Source of the DNA: Prochlorococcus_E sp000760215
GTDB lineage: Bacteria; Cyanobacteriota; Cyanobacteriia; PCC-6307; Cyanobiaceae
Length of the DNA stretch: 64,000 nucleotides
Reading direction: 5' to 3' (one strand)
Assembly: GCF_047303175.1 (NCBI RefSeq)
Contig: NZ_CP138945.1
Part shown: piece after piece, positions 18,411-26,451 of the stretch
How positions within the stretch are numbered: the first letter of the stretch is position 1
How the letters are laid out: each line of letters opens with the position of its first letter
Notes under the pieces: model-generated
The model's database searches: none
Told to the model about the DNA's origin: nothing
Seen by the model: only the letters and a program-made list of their open reading frames with translations
Position numbers and translations under genes: made by a program

Positions 18411-19168
18411 TTATTATGAATATAAGATATTATTTTTTTAAGTTTTAAAAAATATCGATAAGAGATATCAAAGCATAAATCTGTAAGACCATATCTGTTG
18501 AACATTTGATTCTCTATGATTTGGTGAGGGTTAATAATCATTTTTCTATACTTAGATATTTTTAAAGAGAAATCGTAGATATCAGAACGACTCATTGTGT
18601 TTGGATGAAGGCATACAGTCCATGTACCGAATGGTAAAGATCTAAACCTCCACAATTGCTGCGGTATCCATTTAAATCCAAATCTATAATATGGCCTATA
18701 GGAGAATCCATCTGTAATAACTTTTATCTGAGATACAGAATCTAAAGCTGATAAAGTTACCTTGTCAAAAGAATGACAAGGTGCCATAAATAAAACTGGT
18801 TTTATATCATTGTTCTCAAAAATATTTAAAGATCTAATTATTTTTTCCTTTTGTTCTCTTAGGCATAAGCCAACAAACTCTGATTTATTATTAAGTGGTA
18901 GAAACTGTGTATTTTCTGCATTGACATCATGGCATACATGGTTATAACCATGCAGCGCTATAATCCATCCCTTGGATTGCCACCGCCTAATTATCTCCCA
19001 GAAATCATTTATAAGTGGATTATAAAAGTTATCTTTATCCTCATTAAAAGGAATAACTCCTACTATGGGCTTAATAGAATTTTCATCTAATATCCTCTCT
19101 ATCTCTTGCCAATGACTCTCTTTAAAGGTATGACAAGCATCATCTAACCGTAAAATATATTTAGTCAT
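18401..19168 (-). CDS. DUF2334/polysaccharide deacetylase-like protein
   Basis: A 255-residue protein with an early LRLDDACHTF (metal-binding Asp pair of carbohydrate esterase 4-like folds), ALHGYNHVCHD (HxxxH-type metal site) and a later APCHSFD. The pattern fits the DUF2334 branch of the deacetylase superfamily. A likely substrate is an N-acetyl sugar in surface glycan, by context. It is transcribed 4 nt downstream of the FemAB-like gene, so the two form an operon. Confidence 0.8.
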   Translation of the reverse strand: MTKYILRLDDACHTFKESHWQEIERILDENSIKPIVGVIPFNEDKDNFYNPLINDFWEIIRRWQSKGWIIALHGYNHVCHDVNAENTQFLPLNNKSEFVGLCLREQKEKIIRSLNIFENNDIKPVLFMAPCHSFDKVTLSALDSVSQIKVITDGFSYRPYYRFGFKWIPQQLWRFRSLPFGTWTVCLHPNTMSRSDIYDFSLKISKYRKMIINPHQIIENQMFNRYGLTDLCFDISYRYFLKLKKIISYIHNNYL

Positions 19169-19172
19169 AGTC

Positions 19173-19937
19173 TTATCTAAATACCTTGATTAGGTCATAG
19201 ATAAATAAAATGATATAACCAAGAGCACTAGAAGGCATTAAAGTTGAATATTCTTTAACCTCCTTACCATTAAAACCTAATTTAAACCTATCTATACCTT
19301 CCAAGTCATTATTCTTACTTATCCCTCCAAAATCATAAATTGAGAAACCAAGGGATTTAAATTTAACAATTGCATCCCAATGAAGTAATTTATTAGATCT
19401 AGCAACTAGATTTCTATCTTTAATTTTATACTCAATATTGCTACATGAATGATAGAGGCGAACCCTTTCTGAATCGTGAATATAACAATGGGCTGTCAAA
19501 GGATGCTTTTGGGAACCCTTTAAGCCCGAATAAGCAATAACAAGATTGCCACTTTCTTGCAACAGATATAGTTTCCTTTTATTACTAGTTCTTATCGATC
19601 TGCTATTCGCAAATTCATCAAAAAACTTTGAGAAAAGTTCAACATCCTTCTTAGTAGGCTTATCTATAATTACAACCTCAAGGCCATCCTTGTTTTTCGA
19701 ACGATTAATTTCATACCTATAATTTTTTTTCATTTTTGACCAAATGGAATCAAGATCTCTTGAAAGATCGATAATCAATGTATTAAAATTGAATGATTTT
19801 TTTGTAATAAAGCCAGATTGAATAAAAACCAGAATATCTACTGAATCTTTTTTAATTACTTGAATATGAGGCAAGTCCTTTAGAAAATAAACCTCAGAAA
19901 TTCTTATAGTAAAAAAGTTTCTTTTAATTATTATCAT
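19173..19937 (-). CDS. FemAB/BioF2-type GNAT acyltransferase
   Basis: A 254-residue protein. The C-terminal half carries the family pattern: LYHSCSNIEYK, LLHWDAIVKFKSLGFSIYD, then DFGGIS and GIDRFKLGFNG. This resembles aminoacyl/acyl transferases that modify peptidoglycan or surface sugars (FemAB, BioF2-like). The N-terminal 90 residues are more variable. A C-terminal hydrophobic stretch may attach it to the membrane. It is co-transcribed with the DUF2334 gene. Confidence 0.75.
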   Translation of the reverse strand: MIIIKRNFFTIRISEVYFLKDLPHIQVIKKDSVDILVFIQSGFITKKSFNFNTLIIDLSRDLDSIWSKMKKNYRYEINRSKNKDGLEVVIIDKPTKKDVELFSKFFDEFANSRSIRTSNKRKLYLLQESGNLVIAYSGLKGSQKHPLTAHCYIHDSERVRLYHSCSNIEYKIKDRNLVARSNKLLHWDAIVKFKSLGFSIYDFGGISKNNDLEGIDRFKLGFNGKEVKEYSTLMPSSALGYIILFIYDLIKVFR

Positions 19938-20005
19938 TATTCTTTATAGTTGATAAAGCCATAGATTAGGCAAGAGCTTGAGTATAGCTTAATTGTAAAG
20001 CATTA

Positions 20006-20359
20006 TCAGAAAAGGAATAAAAGCAATGCAGCGAAGTAGACATAAAAGACTGACAAAGCATTTAACCGAGTTTTGTTAGAGTGATACTGCTTCTTCGATT
20101 CTCGTAAAAGTGAAAGAATCAAACATGTGCAAAGAAATTGCATCCAATGGAGCGGGTTGCTTATAGCAAATATCAACTGATACCAAAATCCATACTCATT
20201 AACTTTAATCAAGAAAATAAAAATTATTAGAAATAGAAATGCTAAAGAACGAACTTGAACAATATTCTTTTTATCCATAGCCCAATTAATTAAACGATCA
20301 AAAAATGCTCTTAATTTCCTCTGTAAATTATCCACGATTTTAAAATAATAGGAATACAA
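20006..20359 (-). CDS. Small membrane protein, probably three helices
   Basis: A 117-residue protein with hydrophobic segments near residues 40-52, 62-84 and 103-117, the last running to the C-terminus (ALLLFLF). The N-terminus is basic. No family recognised. It lies upstream of the FemAB-like gene on the same strand with a 68-nt gap and may be part of the surface cassette. Confidence 0.6.
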   Translation of the reverse strand: MYSYYFKIVDNLQRKLRAFFDRLINWAMDKKNIVQVRSLAFLFLIIFIFLIKVNEYGFWYQLIFAISNPLHWMQFLCTCLILSLLRESKKQYHSNKTRLNALSVFYVYFAALLLFLF

Positions 20360-20596
20360 TTTGTACTATAGGATAAAATAAACATTTTGTCCCCTTCAAG
20401 GAAATTGATTTATATTAAACTAGTAAATAAATATTATATTTTTATATCTAAAATTAAAATATGTTCTTTCCTCTATGTATACTTAAAGTTGCATGAATCA
20501 TTAAGGCCTTCTTTTAATATGCCAAACCATGTTATTCATTACATTTAGAAAAATGGCTTTAAATGAGGTTACTAAGATTTTCACAAAATAATCAAC

Positions 20597-20782
20597 ATGA
20601 AATCAATCCTTCTAATTATTATTTTTGCAATGCTTTGGTCTAGCCCTGGCCTACGAGAAAGTACCGCTAATTTTTTGCGTATTACAGCTAATATTCTTTC
20701 TCCTACAGAGCAAAATGAAGATGAGTTGGAATTTCAATTTAAATTACCTTTTAAGAACAAGATTGATTCTCAAGACCAATAA
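20597..20782 (+). CDS. Small secreted or membrane-anchored protein
   Basis: A 61-residue protein with an N-terminal hydrophobic segment (MKSILLIIIFAMLWSSPGL) and a polar, acidic tail. The segment could be a signal peptide or membrane anchor; no clear cleavage site. A second overlapping frame is ignored because it lacks these features. Confidence 0.65.
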   Translation: MKSILLIIIFAMLWSSPGLRESTANFLRITANILSPTEQNEDELEFQFKLPFKNKIDSQDQ

Positions 20783-20904
20783 ATCAATTAGTAAAGCTTG
20801 TAACCATGGTCAGCATAATATGATTCAACATCAATCTATTGCTTTACATCTAGGTAGAATCGACTAGAGAAATGGTTTAGTTATATATAACCTATTTTTT
20901 CACT

Positions 20905-21024
20905 ATGGAGAATTACCTTATACATACAGAATGGTCAGCTCCTTTAAATTTACCTGCGCCTGCTTGGGGAGTTCTGACATTAGTAGGATATTTTCTTTTC
21001 TGGCGAGTAGCTCAAAGGAGGTAA
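20905..21024 (+). CDS. 39-residue single-helix membrane protein
   Basis: Starts MENYLIHTEWSAPLNLPAPA and continues with one hydrophobic helix and a basic end (VAQRR). The Pro-rich lumen-like N-terminus, Trp-flanked helix and positive C-terminus resemble small thylakoid subunits, but I cannot assign it to a known Psa/Psb/Pet family. Confidence 0.6.
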   Translation: MENYLIHTEWSAPLNLPAPAWGVLTLVGYFLFWRVAQRR

Positions 21025-21068
21025 ATCTATTACTTTCTTGTATCCTCCAAGTATGCAGAGCTTAAGAT

Positions 21069-21704
21069 TTAAAATAGCTCCATTTGCGAAGTTGGCCTAT
21101 CTTTTTTATCTATCTTCCATTCGGCTGAACTCCAAATACCTAGCATAGGTTCTAATGCTCTTAGTTCAAATAAGTCTTTAACGGAAACCAACCAATCTGC
21201 TTCTAATCCATTAGGAATAATTACTGGCATACGATGATGAAGTGGTTTTATCAATTCATTTGATTGGGTAGTTAAAACACAACAGCTTTCAAGCTCACTG
21301 CCATCAGATGACATCCATCGACTCCAAATTCCACCTAACCAAAAAGTTTTCAGGTCTTTCCTAGATATAATAAAATCTTTTTCAAAAAACCCATTTGCTG
21401 GGATAAGACACCTTTTGTATCTCCAACTACTCCTAAATATTTTTTTTTCAGAAACAGTTTCAGACCTAGCATTAAATGGTCTAGGTATATTTTCTTCAAA
21501 AGGGCTTTTAGCCCATTCTGATATATAGCCCCATATCATTAGTGCTGATGATATTTTACCTTCATTTTTTACTACCAAAACAGGGTCTGAAGGTCTAATT
21601 AATTCTTGTTTTGCATAATTTTGTTCAAAACCTTTTGGCAAGTTTTTTTTCAAGATAGTGGGTAGCTCTTTAAATTCAGTTGTCAGCTTATATCGTCCAC
21701 ACAT
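21069..21704 (-). CDS. SRAP/HMCES-type abasic-site protease-like protein
   Basis: A 211-residue protein beginning MCGRYKLTTEF; after Met removal Cys2 forms the thiazolidine crosslink to abasic DNA in this family. Also visible are NARSETV, the glutamate region LIPANGFFE and the histidine motif HHRMPVI. It protects abasic sites in single-stranded DNA. The length is normal. It sits downstream of apt on the same strand (33-nt gap). Confidence 0.94.
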   Translation of the reverse strand: MCGRYKLTTEFKELPTILKKNLPKGFEQNYAKQELIRPSDPVLVVKNEGKISSALMIWGYISEWAKSPFEENIPRPFNARSETVSEKKIFRSSWRYKRCLIPANGFFEKDFIISRKDLKTFWLGGIWSRWMSSDGSELESCCVLTTQSNELIKPLHHRMPVIIPNGLEADWLVSVKDLFELRALEPMLGIWSSAEWKIDKKDRPTSQMELF

Positions 21705-21737
21705 AATGAAGAAGAATATGATAAAGATCCAAGTTGT

Positions 21738-22253
21738 CTAAAAAGTTATTTGAGAGTCAACAGGGAATGGGAGGTTTGCTCTTGCATTTAATTGACCTAG
21801 TTCAATACATACTGACAATCCAGTTATGTTTTTCCCGTCTTCAGCAAGTATTTCGGCCAAGCATCTTGCTGTTCCACCAGTAGCAATCAAATCATCAACA
21901 ATAACGAAGTTTTTATAATTTTCTATGGATTTCTTCTGTATGCAAAGAGAATTACTCCCATATTCGAGCTCATAAGACTTTTCCAAAAGTTCACCTGGTA
22001 ATTTACCAGGCTTTCTTGCTATGACCATTGGCTTAGACAACTTCATAGAGATTGCTGATCCGAAAATAAATCCTCTAGAATCTATTGCAATAATTGCATC
22101 TGCATCATCATAGAGCTTAGATCTCGACATGCTTTCTATAACGTCTGAAAAGGTCTGAGGGTTTTGCAAAAGAGGAGAAATATCCCTAAAAAGAATTCCT
22201 TGCTTAGGGAAGTCAACATAATCGGAAATAAAGTTTTCTAGGTTATTAGTCAC
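21738..22253 (-). CDS. apt: Adenine phosphoribosyltransferase
   Basis: A 171-residue purine salvage enzyme (adenine + PRPP to AMP). It has the early motif FPKQGILFRDISPLL, AIDSRGFIFG and the PRPP-binding loop FVIVDDLIATGGTA. Length and order match Apt. It is probably co-transcribed with the SRAP gene downstream. Confidence 0.96.
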   Translation of the reverse strand: MTNNLENFISDYVDFPKQGILFRDISPLLQNPQTFSDVIESMSRSKLYDDADAIIAIDSRGFIFGSAISMKLSKPMVIARKPGKLPGELLEKSYELEYGSNSLCIQKKSIENYKNFVIVDDLIATGGTARCLAEILAEDGKNITGLSVCIELGQLNARANLPFPVDSQITF

Positions 22254-22625
22254 AAAGAATTTATTAAAGGTTAGAAATGTTCTCTTTAATATATTTGATT
22301 ATTAGATTCAGAGTCATTTATATATTCAGATGTTGCTTAATGCTCAAAGTATATTAACAACTATTTAAACTGAATAAACTACTTTAAAATTGAGTAATAC
22401 TTCTTATTTTATTATCAATAAGAAGCTTTTTCATATTTGTTATTGGGACATTGAAAATCATCATATCAGTCAGCAAAAATATATCTTTGGTTCAAAAGCA
22501 AGAAGAAGATATTCTTAAAAAGCATTGAGTTAGAGTGAAAGTGTTTTTTCGAAACAACAATCAAGAAGATATCTATCGCAAGCAATAAGAACTCTCTTCA
22601 AAAATATTTAGAAAAACGCATCATT
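22254..22625. other. Intergenic region with no recognised gene
   Basis: About 370 nt of strongly AT-rich sequence upstream of apt. The longest plausible frame is a 26-codon hydrophobic ATG frame starting in 22276-22285, with no ribosome binding site. It presumably holds the apt promoter. Nothing else convincing was seen. Confidence 0.5.
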
Positions 22626-22793
22626 TTATTTTAGCCAACGCTTACTAATAAGAGGGAGCTTAGGCTCAGATATAGGCCCTGGCTTGGAACTGGCAATCCA
22701 AGATTCATAACAAGAATCCCAAGTCAAATCTATACATGTGCTCTTGTCAGTTTGGATTATTTTAAATGGCATTGAAGAGACTATAGAGATCAT
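22626..22793 (-). CDS. 55-residue hypothetical protein
   Basis: ATG at 22793 opens a 55-codon frame with balanced composition: CIDLTWDSCYESWIASSKPG followed by a Pro/Lys-rich end. Cys and Trp content suggests real coding sequence. There is no membrane segment and no recognised family. Confidence 0.6.
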   Translation of the reverse strand: MISIVSSMPFKIIQTDKSTCIDLTWDSCYESWIASSKPGPISEPKLPLISKRWLK

Positions 22794-23016
22794 TTAAGTG
22801 GAGCCAATAGACGCTATCACTATAGTACACACTTACTACTAGATAGCAATAGAGGATCTTGGCGAAATTGATCTAGCTTCCTAGCTGGAATAAATGTCTA
22901 ATTAGAAATCGCCATGAAAGAATGGCTTTATTTAATAAAGAGTAATAGCATTTATTAATTTTCTTTATTCATATTTATAATTCGAGAAAAGATATTTATT
23001 GCTTAAGGAGGATATT

Positions 23017-23133
23017 TTGGGAAAGAAGCTTAAACCGTATCAAGCTAATCATCCGATGACCCGGTATCCTGTCCAGTCTGGTTCCATAGCATCATGCCTG
23101 CCTAACGAATCATATTTCAAGGAAACTGAATAA
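23017..23133 (+). CDS. Possible 38-residue ORF with strong SD, antisense to DUF1543 3' end
   Basis: AAGGAGGA at 23005-23012 stands 4 nt before TTG 23017, which opens a 38-codon basic frame (MGKKLKPYQANHP...). It overlaps the last 85 nt of the DUF1543 gene on the other strand. The Shine-Dalgarno is among the strongest in the window. Much of the frame is forced by the opposite gene, so it may be spurious. Confidence 0.3.
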   Translation: MGKKLKPYQANHPMTRYPVQSGSIASCLPNESYFKETE

Positions 23134-23546
23134 TCCTGCAAGCAGTCAATCAAAGCATGATTATCTTTGTGAATTTTATTTACCGATTGAGTCCATTTGA
23201 AGCATGCTTTTTTTTTAGCAATTTGTATAGTTGGGGCCACTACTAATTCAAAGTGATGATGTTCAAGCATGTCAGATGGCCTATATCCTCCAAAATTAAG
23301 GAACCAGAGCCTATTAACTTCAGGAGTAGCAACGTTATTTGATTTCACCAGTGAAACTCTAAAGCCATTTACAAATTTAATTAACTTGTAGCTATCTAGA
23401 TGAAGCCCTTGAGATATTCCTATCCATTCAGATTGCAACTGCGGAAAAGTGGCCTCAATTGTTTCACCTATAACCCAACGCACATCATGCATTTCTACAT
23501 TTCCACCCAATATTTTTCCTCCTAATACCACAATAAAGAGATTCAT
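23049..23546 (-). CDS. DUF1543 family protein
   Basis: A 165-residue protein opening MNLFIVVLGGKILGGNVEMHD, the DUF1543 pattern (LxxVxLGG...NIEvHDvrfv), with GETIEATFPQL and a later QSEWIGISQGLHLDSY. The biochemical function is unknown. It is normal in length and monocistronic. Confidence 0.85.
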   Translation of the reverse strand: MNLFIVVLGGKILGGNVEMHDVRWVIGETIEATFPQLQSEWIGISQGLHLDSYKLIKFVNGFRVSLVKSNNVATPEVNRLWFLNFGGYRPSDMLEHHHFELVVAPTIQIAKKKACFKWTQSVNKIHKDNHALIDCLQDYSVSLKYDSLGRHDAMEPDWTGYRVIG

Positions 23547-23667
23547 TTAAAAATTTCATTAAAACTTCACTCTAATGATGATTGATAATTATTTATTTTG
23601 TTTAACTCTAGTATTCATCGTATTGTTTTTGTGAATTAATTCTTTAACTTTTTTGCTATTTCCTTAG

Positions 23668-23874
23668 TTATTTTACTTGGTATACCTTGGATCTCCCATT
23701 ACACTTTCTAACAGCCCATTCAATCGGAGATTTTATGCTTTCTTGTTCAACACATATAGTTTGATAATTAGCCCATTTAGCAACTGGTCGCAAACTCAGA
23801 GCAATTAATAAAAAGCTTAAAGCACATATCATCAAAGCAAAGCCAAGATAGATTTTAATCCAATCGAATTTCAT
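23668..23874 (-). CDS. Small single-pass membrane protein with Cys pair
   Basis: A 68-residue protein with one N-terminal transmembrane helix (about residues 8-28) and a polar domain with two cysteines (TICVEQ and RKCNGR). The positions suggest a periplasm- or lumen-exposed domain that may form a disulfide. No family recognised. Confidence 0.65.
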   Translation of the reverse strand: MKFDWIKIYLGFALMICALSFLLIALSLRPVAKWANYQTICVEQESIKSPIEWAVRKCNGRSKVYQVK

Positions 23875-24104
23875 TTTTTCTCTAGCTCCAATAATAAAAT
23901 TTTAAATGAAAGAAGAGCAATTAGCACTAATAATAGTTTCATGAACTGTTTTTTGCAGTCATATTCATTGATTTTTAAAAAGCATTCTTATATCTTGCCT
24001 ATCTAATTGATTACATTGATTAGATAGAGCCTCCTTTTGATTCGAAGACTTGATAAATCAGTATTAAAAGCGCGACACTTAAATATATAAGAAAAAATTT
24101 TCAA

Positions 24105-24626
24105 ATGCCTTCTTTAGTTAATTTACTGCTTTACCTACTTGGAGGAGCAGCTTTGGGGACTCTAATGCTTATTACTGGTATCCCCGCTGGTCCACTCTTA
24201 GGAGCTATTTTAGGAGCAGGGTTGTTAAGCATTAGTGGTCAACTTGAAATTGCCAATTGGCCTTTAGGTACAAAAACTTTACTCGGAATAGCTATTGGAA
24301 CAGTTATAGGAACAGGTATTAATAGAGAAACCCTGGGAGAATTGCAATCACTATGGAAACCTGCTTTAGTTATAACTTTTACTCTTTTAATAACTGGAAT
24401 TCTTGTTGCATTATTGATTAGTAAGTACCTAGGCGTAGATAAAGTTGTTGCAATATTAGGCGCTGCCCCTGGGGGTACTATAGGCATGAGCCTTGTTGGA
24501 GCAGAATTTGGTGTTGGTGCGGCTGTTGCCGCTTTACATGCAGTCAGATTAATAACCGTTCTTTTTTTGATACCTACAATAGTAAATTTACTTGATCCAG
24601 GTAGAGGCATTGGCATCCCTAAATAA
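24105..24626 (+). CDS. AbrB-type (AbrB_dup) integral membrane protein, half length
   Basis: A 173-residue protein with about five hydrophobic segments. It has the family pattern GIPAGPLLGAILGAGLL, then a loop, then GAAPGGTIGMSLVGAEFG, typical of one AbrB_dup repeat. Family members formerly named ammonia monooxygenases usually carry two such halves (about 350 residues); one half is present here, as in other picocyanobacteria. The transported substrate is unknown. Confidence 0.82.
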   Translation: MPSLVNLLLYLLGGAALGTLMLITGIPAGPLLGAILGAGLLSISGQLEIANWPLGTKTLLGIAIGTVIGTGINRETLGELQSLWKPALVITFTLLITGILVALLISKYLGVDKVVAILGAAPGGTIGMSLVGAEFGVGAAVAALHAVRLITVLFLIPTIVNLLDPGRGIGIPK

Positions 24627-24856
24627 CGTCTGAAACGGTCTAACTAAATGCTTCAATGTTATTCATACAAAAATCAACTATTAATTGTTGGTATTCAACT
24701 CATAGGGATCCAGATTTTTAAAACCAATTATTACTGGTAAGAATCTTCTTTAGTTAATCTGATCAATAGCTTACATTTGGAAGATTTTGTTAATGGGAGG
24801 GACAACAAAAGATTGTTTAGCTAATTTATAAGAAGTTTCATTACGGAGGTGATCCA
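24627..24856. other. Intergenic region upstream of the 33-codon sORF
   Basis: No gene longer than about 20 codons. Contains a direct run into the perfect ribosome binding site GGAGGTGATCC at 24845-24855. A promoter is expected here but no clear -35/-10 pair could be assigned. Confidence 0.4.
24845..24855 (+). promoter_or_regulatory. Full-length anti-16S ribosome binding site
   Basis: GGAGGTGATCC complements eleven consecutive bases of the conserved 16S rRNA 3' tail (GGATCACCTCC). This is longer than the 4-6 nt usual for ribosome binding sites, and it precedes TTG 24857 by one nucleotide from its end (seven from GGAGG). Confidence 0.7.
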
Positions 24857-24958
24857 TTGTCGTATCTACCGATCGGTCAAAAGTCAATGGGAAGCAAAAA
24901 AATTGACTACTCAATGACTCCTGCCTTGAAAGGTTTCATCATTAATAGGTTTATATAG
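24857..24958 (+). CDS. 33-residue peptide with perfect Shine-Dalgarno
   Basis: A TTG-initiated frame MSYLPIGQKSMGSKKIDYSM... ending FIINRFI, stop TAG 24956-24958. It is supported by the unusually complete ribosome binding site directly upstream and by an intrinsic terminator 26 nt downstream, which together define a tiny monocistronic unit. The product is basic with a mildly hydrophobic end. The locus could instead be a regulatory RNA whose anti-16S segment matters. Confidence 0.5.
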   Translation: MSYLPIGQKSMGSKKIDYSMTPALKGFIINRFI

Positions 24959-24976
24959 ATTCTCATTTAGACCTAT

Positions 24977-25015
24977 TAAAAAAGGAGCTGGTTACAATGT
25001 ATCCAGCTCCTTTTT
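24977..25015 (+). terminator. Strong intrinsic terminator
   Basis: Stem GGAGCTGG (24984-24991) / CCAGCTCC (25003-25010) with an 11-nt loop, preceded by an A-run and followed by TTTTT. No long gene precedes it within 350 nt, so it terminates the 33-codon unit or a small RNA. Confidence 0.9.
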
Positions 25016-25056
25016 ATATACATAGCTTCATATCAGAAACAATCAGTGCTTAGAAT

Positions 25057-25194
25057 ATGCGTTCCTTCATCCCTTCCCTTGATTTTGATTGTTTTTTACA
25101 CAGTTTAAAGCAGGACTGCTCTTTATCCTCTGAGCTCATCAATTTCATCAAAAGCATCGGAGAATTCTCAATCGTTACTAAAATTGCCTTTTAG
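25057..25194 (+). CDS. Possible 45-residue protein
   Basis: ATG 25057 opens a 45-codon frame MRSFIPSLDFDCFLHSLKQD... ending TKIAF. Composition is protein-like with two cysteines, but no good ribosome binding site is seen. It lies downstream of the terminator at 24977-25015. It could be chance. Confidence 0.35.
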   Translation: MRSFIPSLDFDCFLHSLKQDCSLSSELINFIKSIGEFSIVTKIAF

Positions 25195-25459
25195 GCCAGC
25201 TATTTAAGCTTCTTATGCAAGAAAGAGATTAGTCCATTGAATTCTTCTACCAAGACTAAGGAGCCAATAAATAAGAAGAGGTAAGTATTGATAAATTTCT
25301 TATATCAAAAGAAAAGTGACGATTTTTCATACTCCTTGGATTCCCCTTCTAATTGAGGATTAAATCCTAAGATAAAGATATATTTAAAAACCTTGTTATT
25401 TTACCCTTGCCTAATTTGTTACCTAGGCGTATCTTTGTAGCAAGATATACTGTAAAAAG

Positions 25460-25693
25460 TTGCCAAAACAGCAATCAAAATTAATTTCTGTCCCTTGGGA
25501 CTCAGCGAAAGAGAGTCGAAAGTCCTGGACTTTAAAGAAAGGTTCAGAGCAAGTTAAGTTTAGCAGGTGTCCAATGGACAACAGCTCTTTCAATATTCAA
25601 AAAGATCAAGAAAGGGTTCTTACTCTTCAATCATTTCAAGCAAGGGATACCTACAGGAAATTAATAGAGAATGGCTATAAACTTGGACGCTAA
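25460..25693 (+). CDS. 77-residue hypothetical protein
   Basis: A TTG-initiated frame of 77 codons giving a basic soluble protein with one cysteine (FSRCPMDNSS). The C-terminal SFQARDTYRKLIENGYKLGR reads like a real protein. No family recognised. The start is uncertain. Confidence 0.55.
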   Translation: MPKQQSKLISVPWDSAKESRKSWTLKKGSEQVKFSRCPMDNSSFNIQKDQERVLTLQSFQARDTYRKLIENGYKLGR

Positions 25694-25905
25694 TCCATTT
25701 AATATAATTTTAAAAGGGAAATATTCAGTTATTTTTGCTTGCAAGGGTTCAGAATTTGACTTTACCAATATTAGAATTAAGAAAAGTTCTAAAAAAGGAT
25801 AATGTAGGAAAACTAGGTTTCTCAAAAATTTCAACTATCAAAAACAATCAAATAATATGAGATAAATCTCTTTCAAAAGATGATTGTCATCTAATATCAT
25901 CTGCA

Positions 25906-26076
25906 CTAATCAGTATAGCCATCGTCGTCTTGAGAATGAATTCTGTGAGGAGTATTGCCTGTCTGCTCATACCAGGGATGCACAAATGCCTCTTTATCAG
26001 AGTAAACTTCACTCTTTAATTCATCTAACAAGGATTCAAGGCCTTGAATAATCCTCTTTAGATTTCTTTTTTCCAT
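25906..26076 (-). CDS. 56-residue hypothetical protein
   Basis: ATG 26076 starts MEKRNLKRIIQGLESLLDEL, an amphipathic helix, followed by FVHPWYEQTGNTPHR and an acidic end (SQDDDGYTD). Clear protein-like composition. No membrane segment and no family I can name. Confidence 0.7.
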   Translation of the reverse strand: MEKRNLKRIIQGLESLLDELKSEVYSDKEAFVHPWYEQTGNTPHRIHSQDDDGYTD

Positions 26077-26451
26077 TATTTAAAAGAATATCTTTTATTA
26101 TTCTAATAACCTTAATTAATCTTCTTCTACATATTTACTGATAATTTTTCAATTTAATTATATTTTTACTTTTACAGGAGAAAGTCTTTAGAGATATTTA
26201 GGAGTCTCATTCAACAAGTCACAAAAGAGGGGTGAAGCATAGACATCAAAACCTGACTAGGAAAAACTGTTTTATAGACAAACAAAGTCGGAGGAAGAAC
26301 TGTTCAAATTGGTTCAGCATGTGATTATTATAAAAGTCCTTTAGCCGTCTCTCAAATTACATTCATATTAAAAGCTATTTCAAAATTCAACCTTTGACTT
26401 TTCAGATTCTGGACTTTTAAAAAAGCAATAAAGTTTTTTAGAATGCCATAT
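26077..26451. other. Intergenic region; one doubtful basic sORF
   Basis: About 375 nt between the 56-codon gene and the DegT gene. A GTG frame at 26232-26324 would give a 30-residue basic peptide with two Asn-Cys pairs (KNCFID, KNCSNW); its upstream AGAGG is too close to be a good ribosome site. Nothing else supported. Confidence 0.35.
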
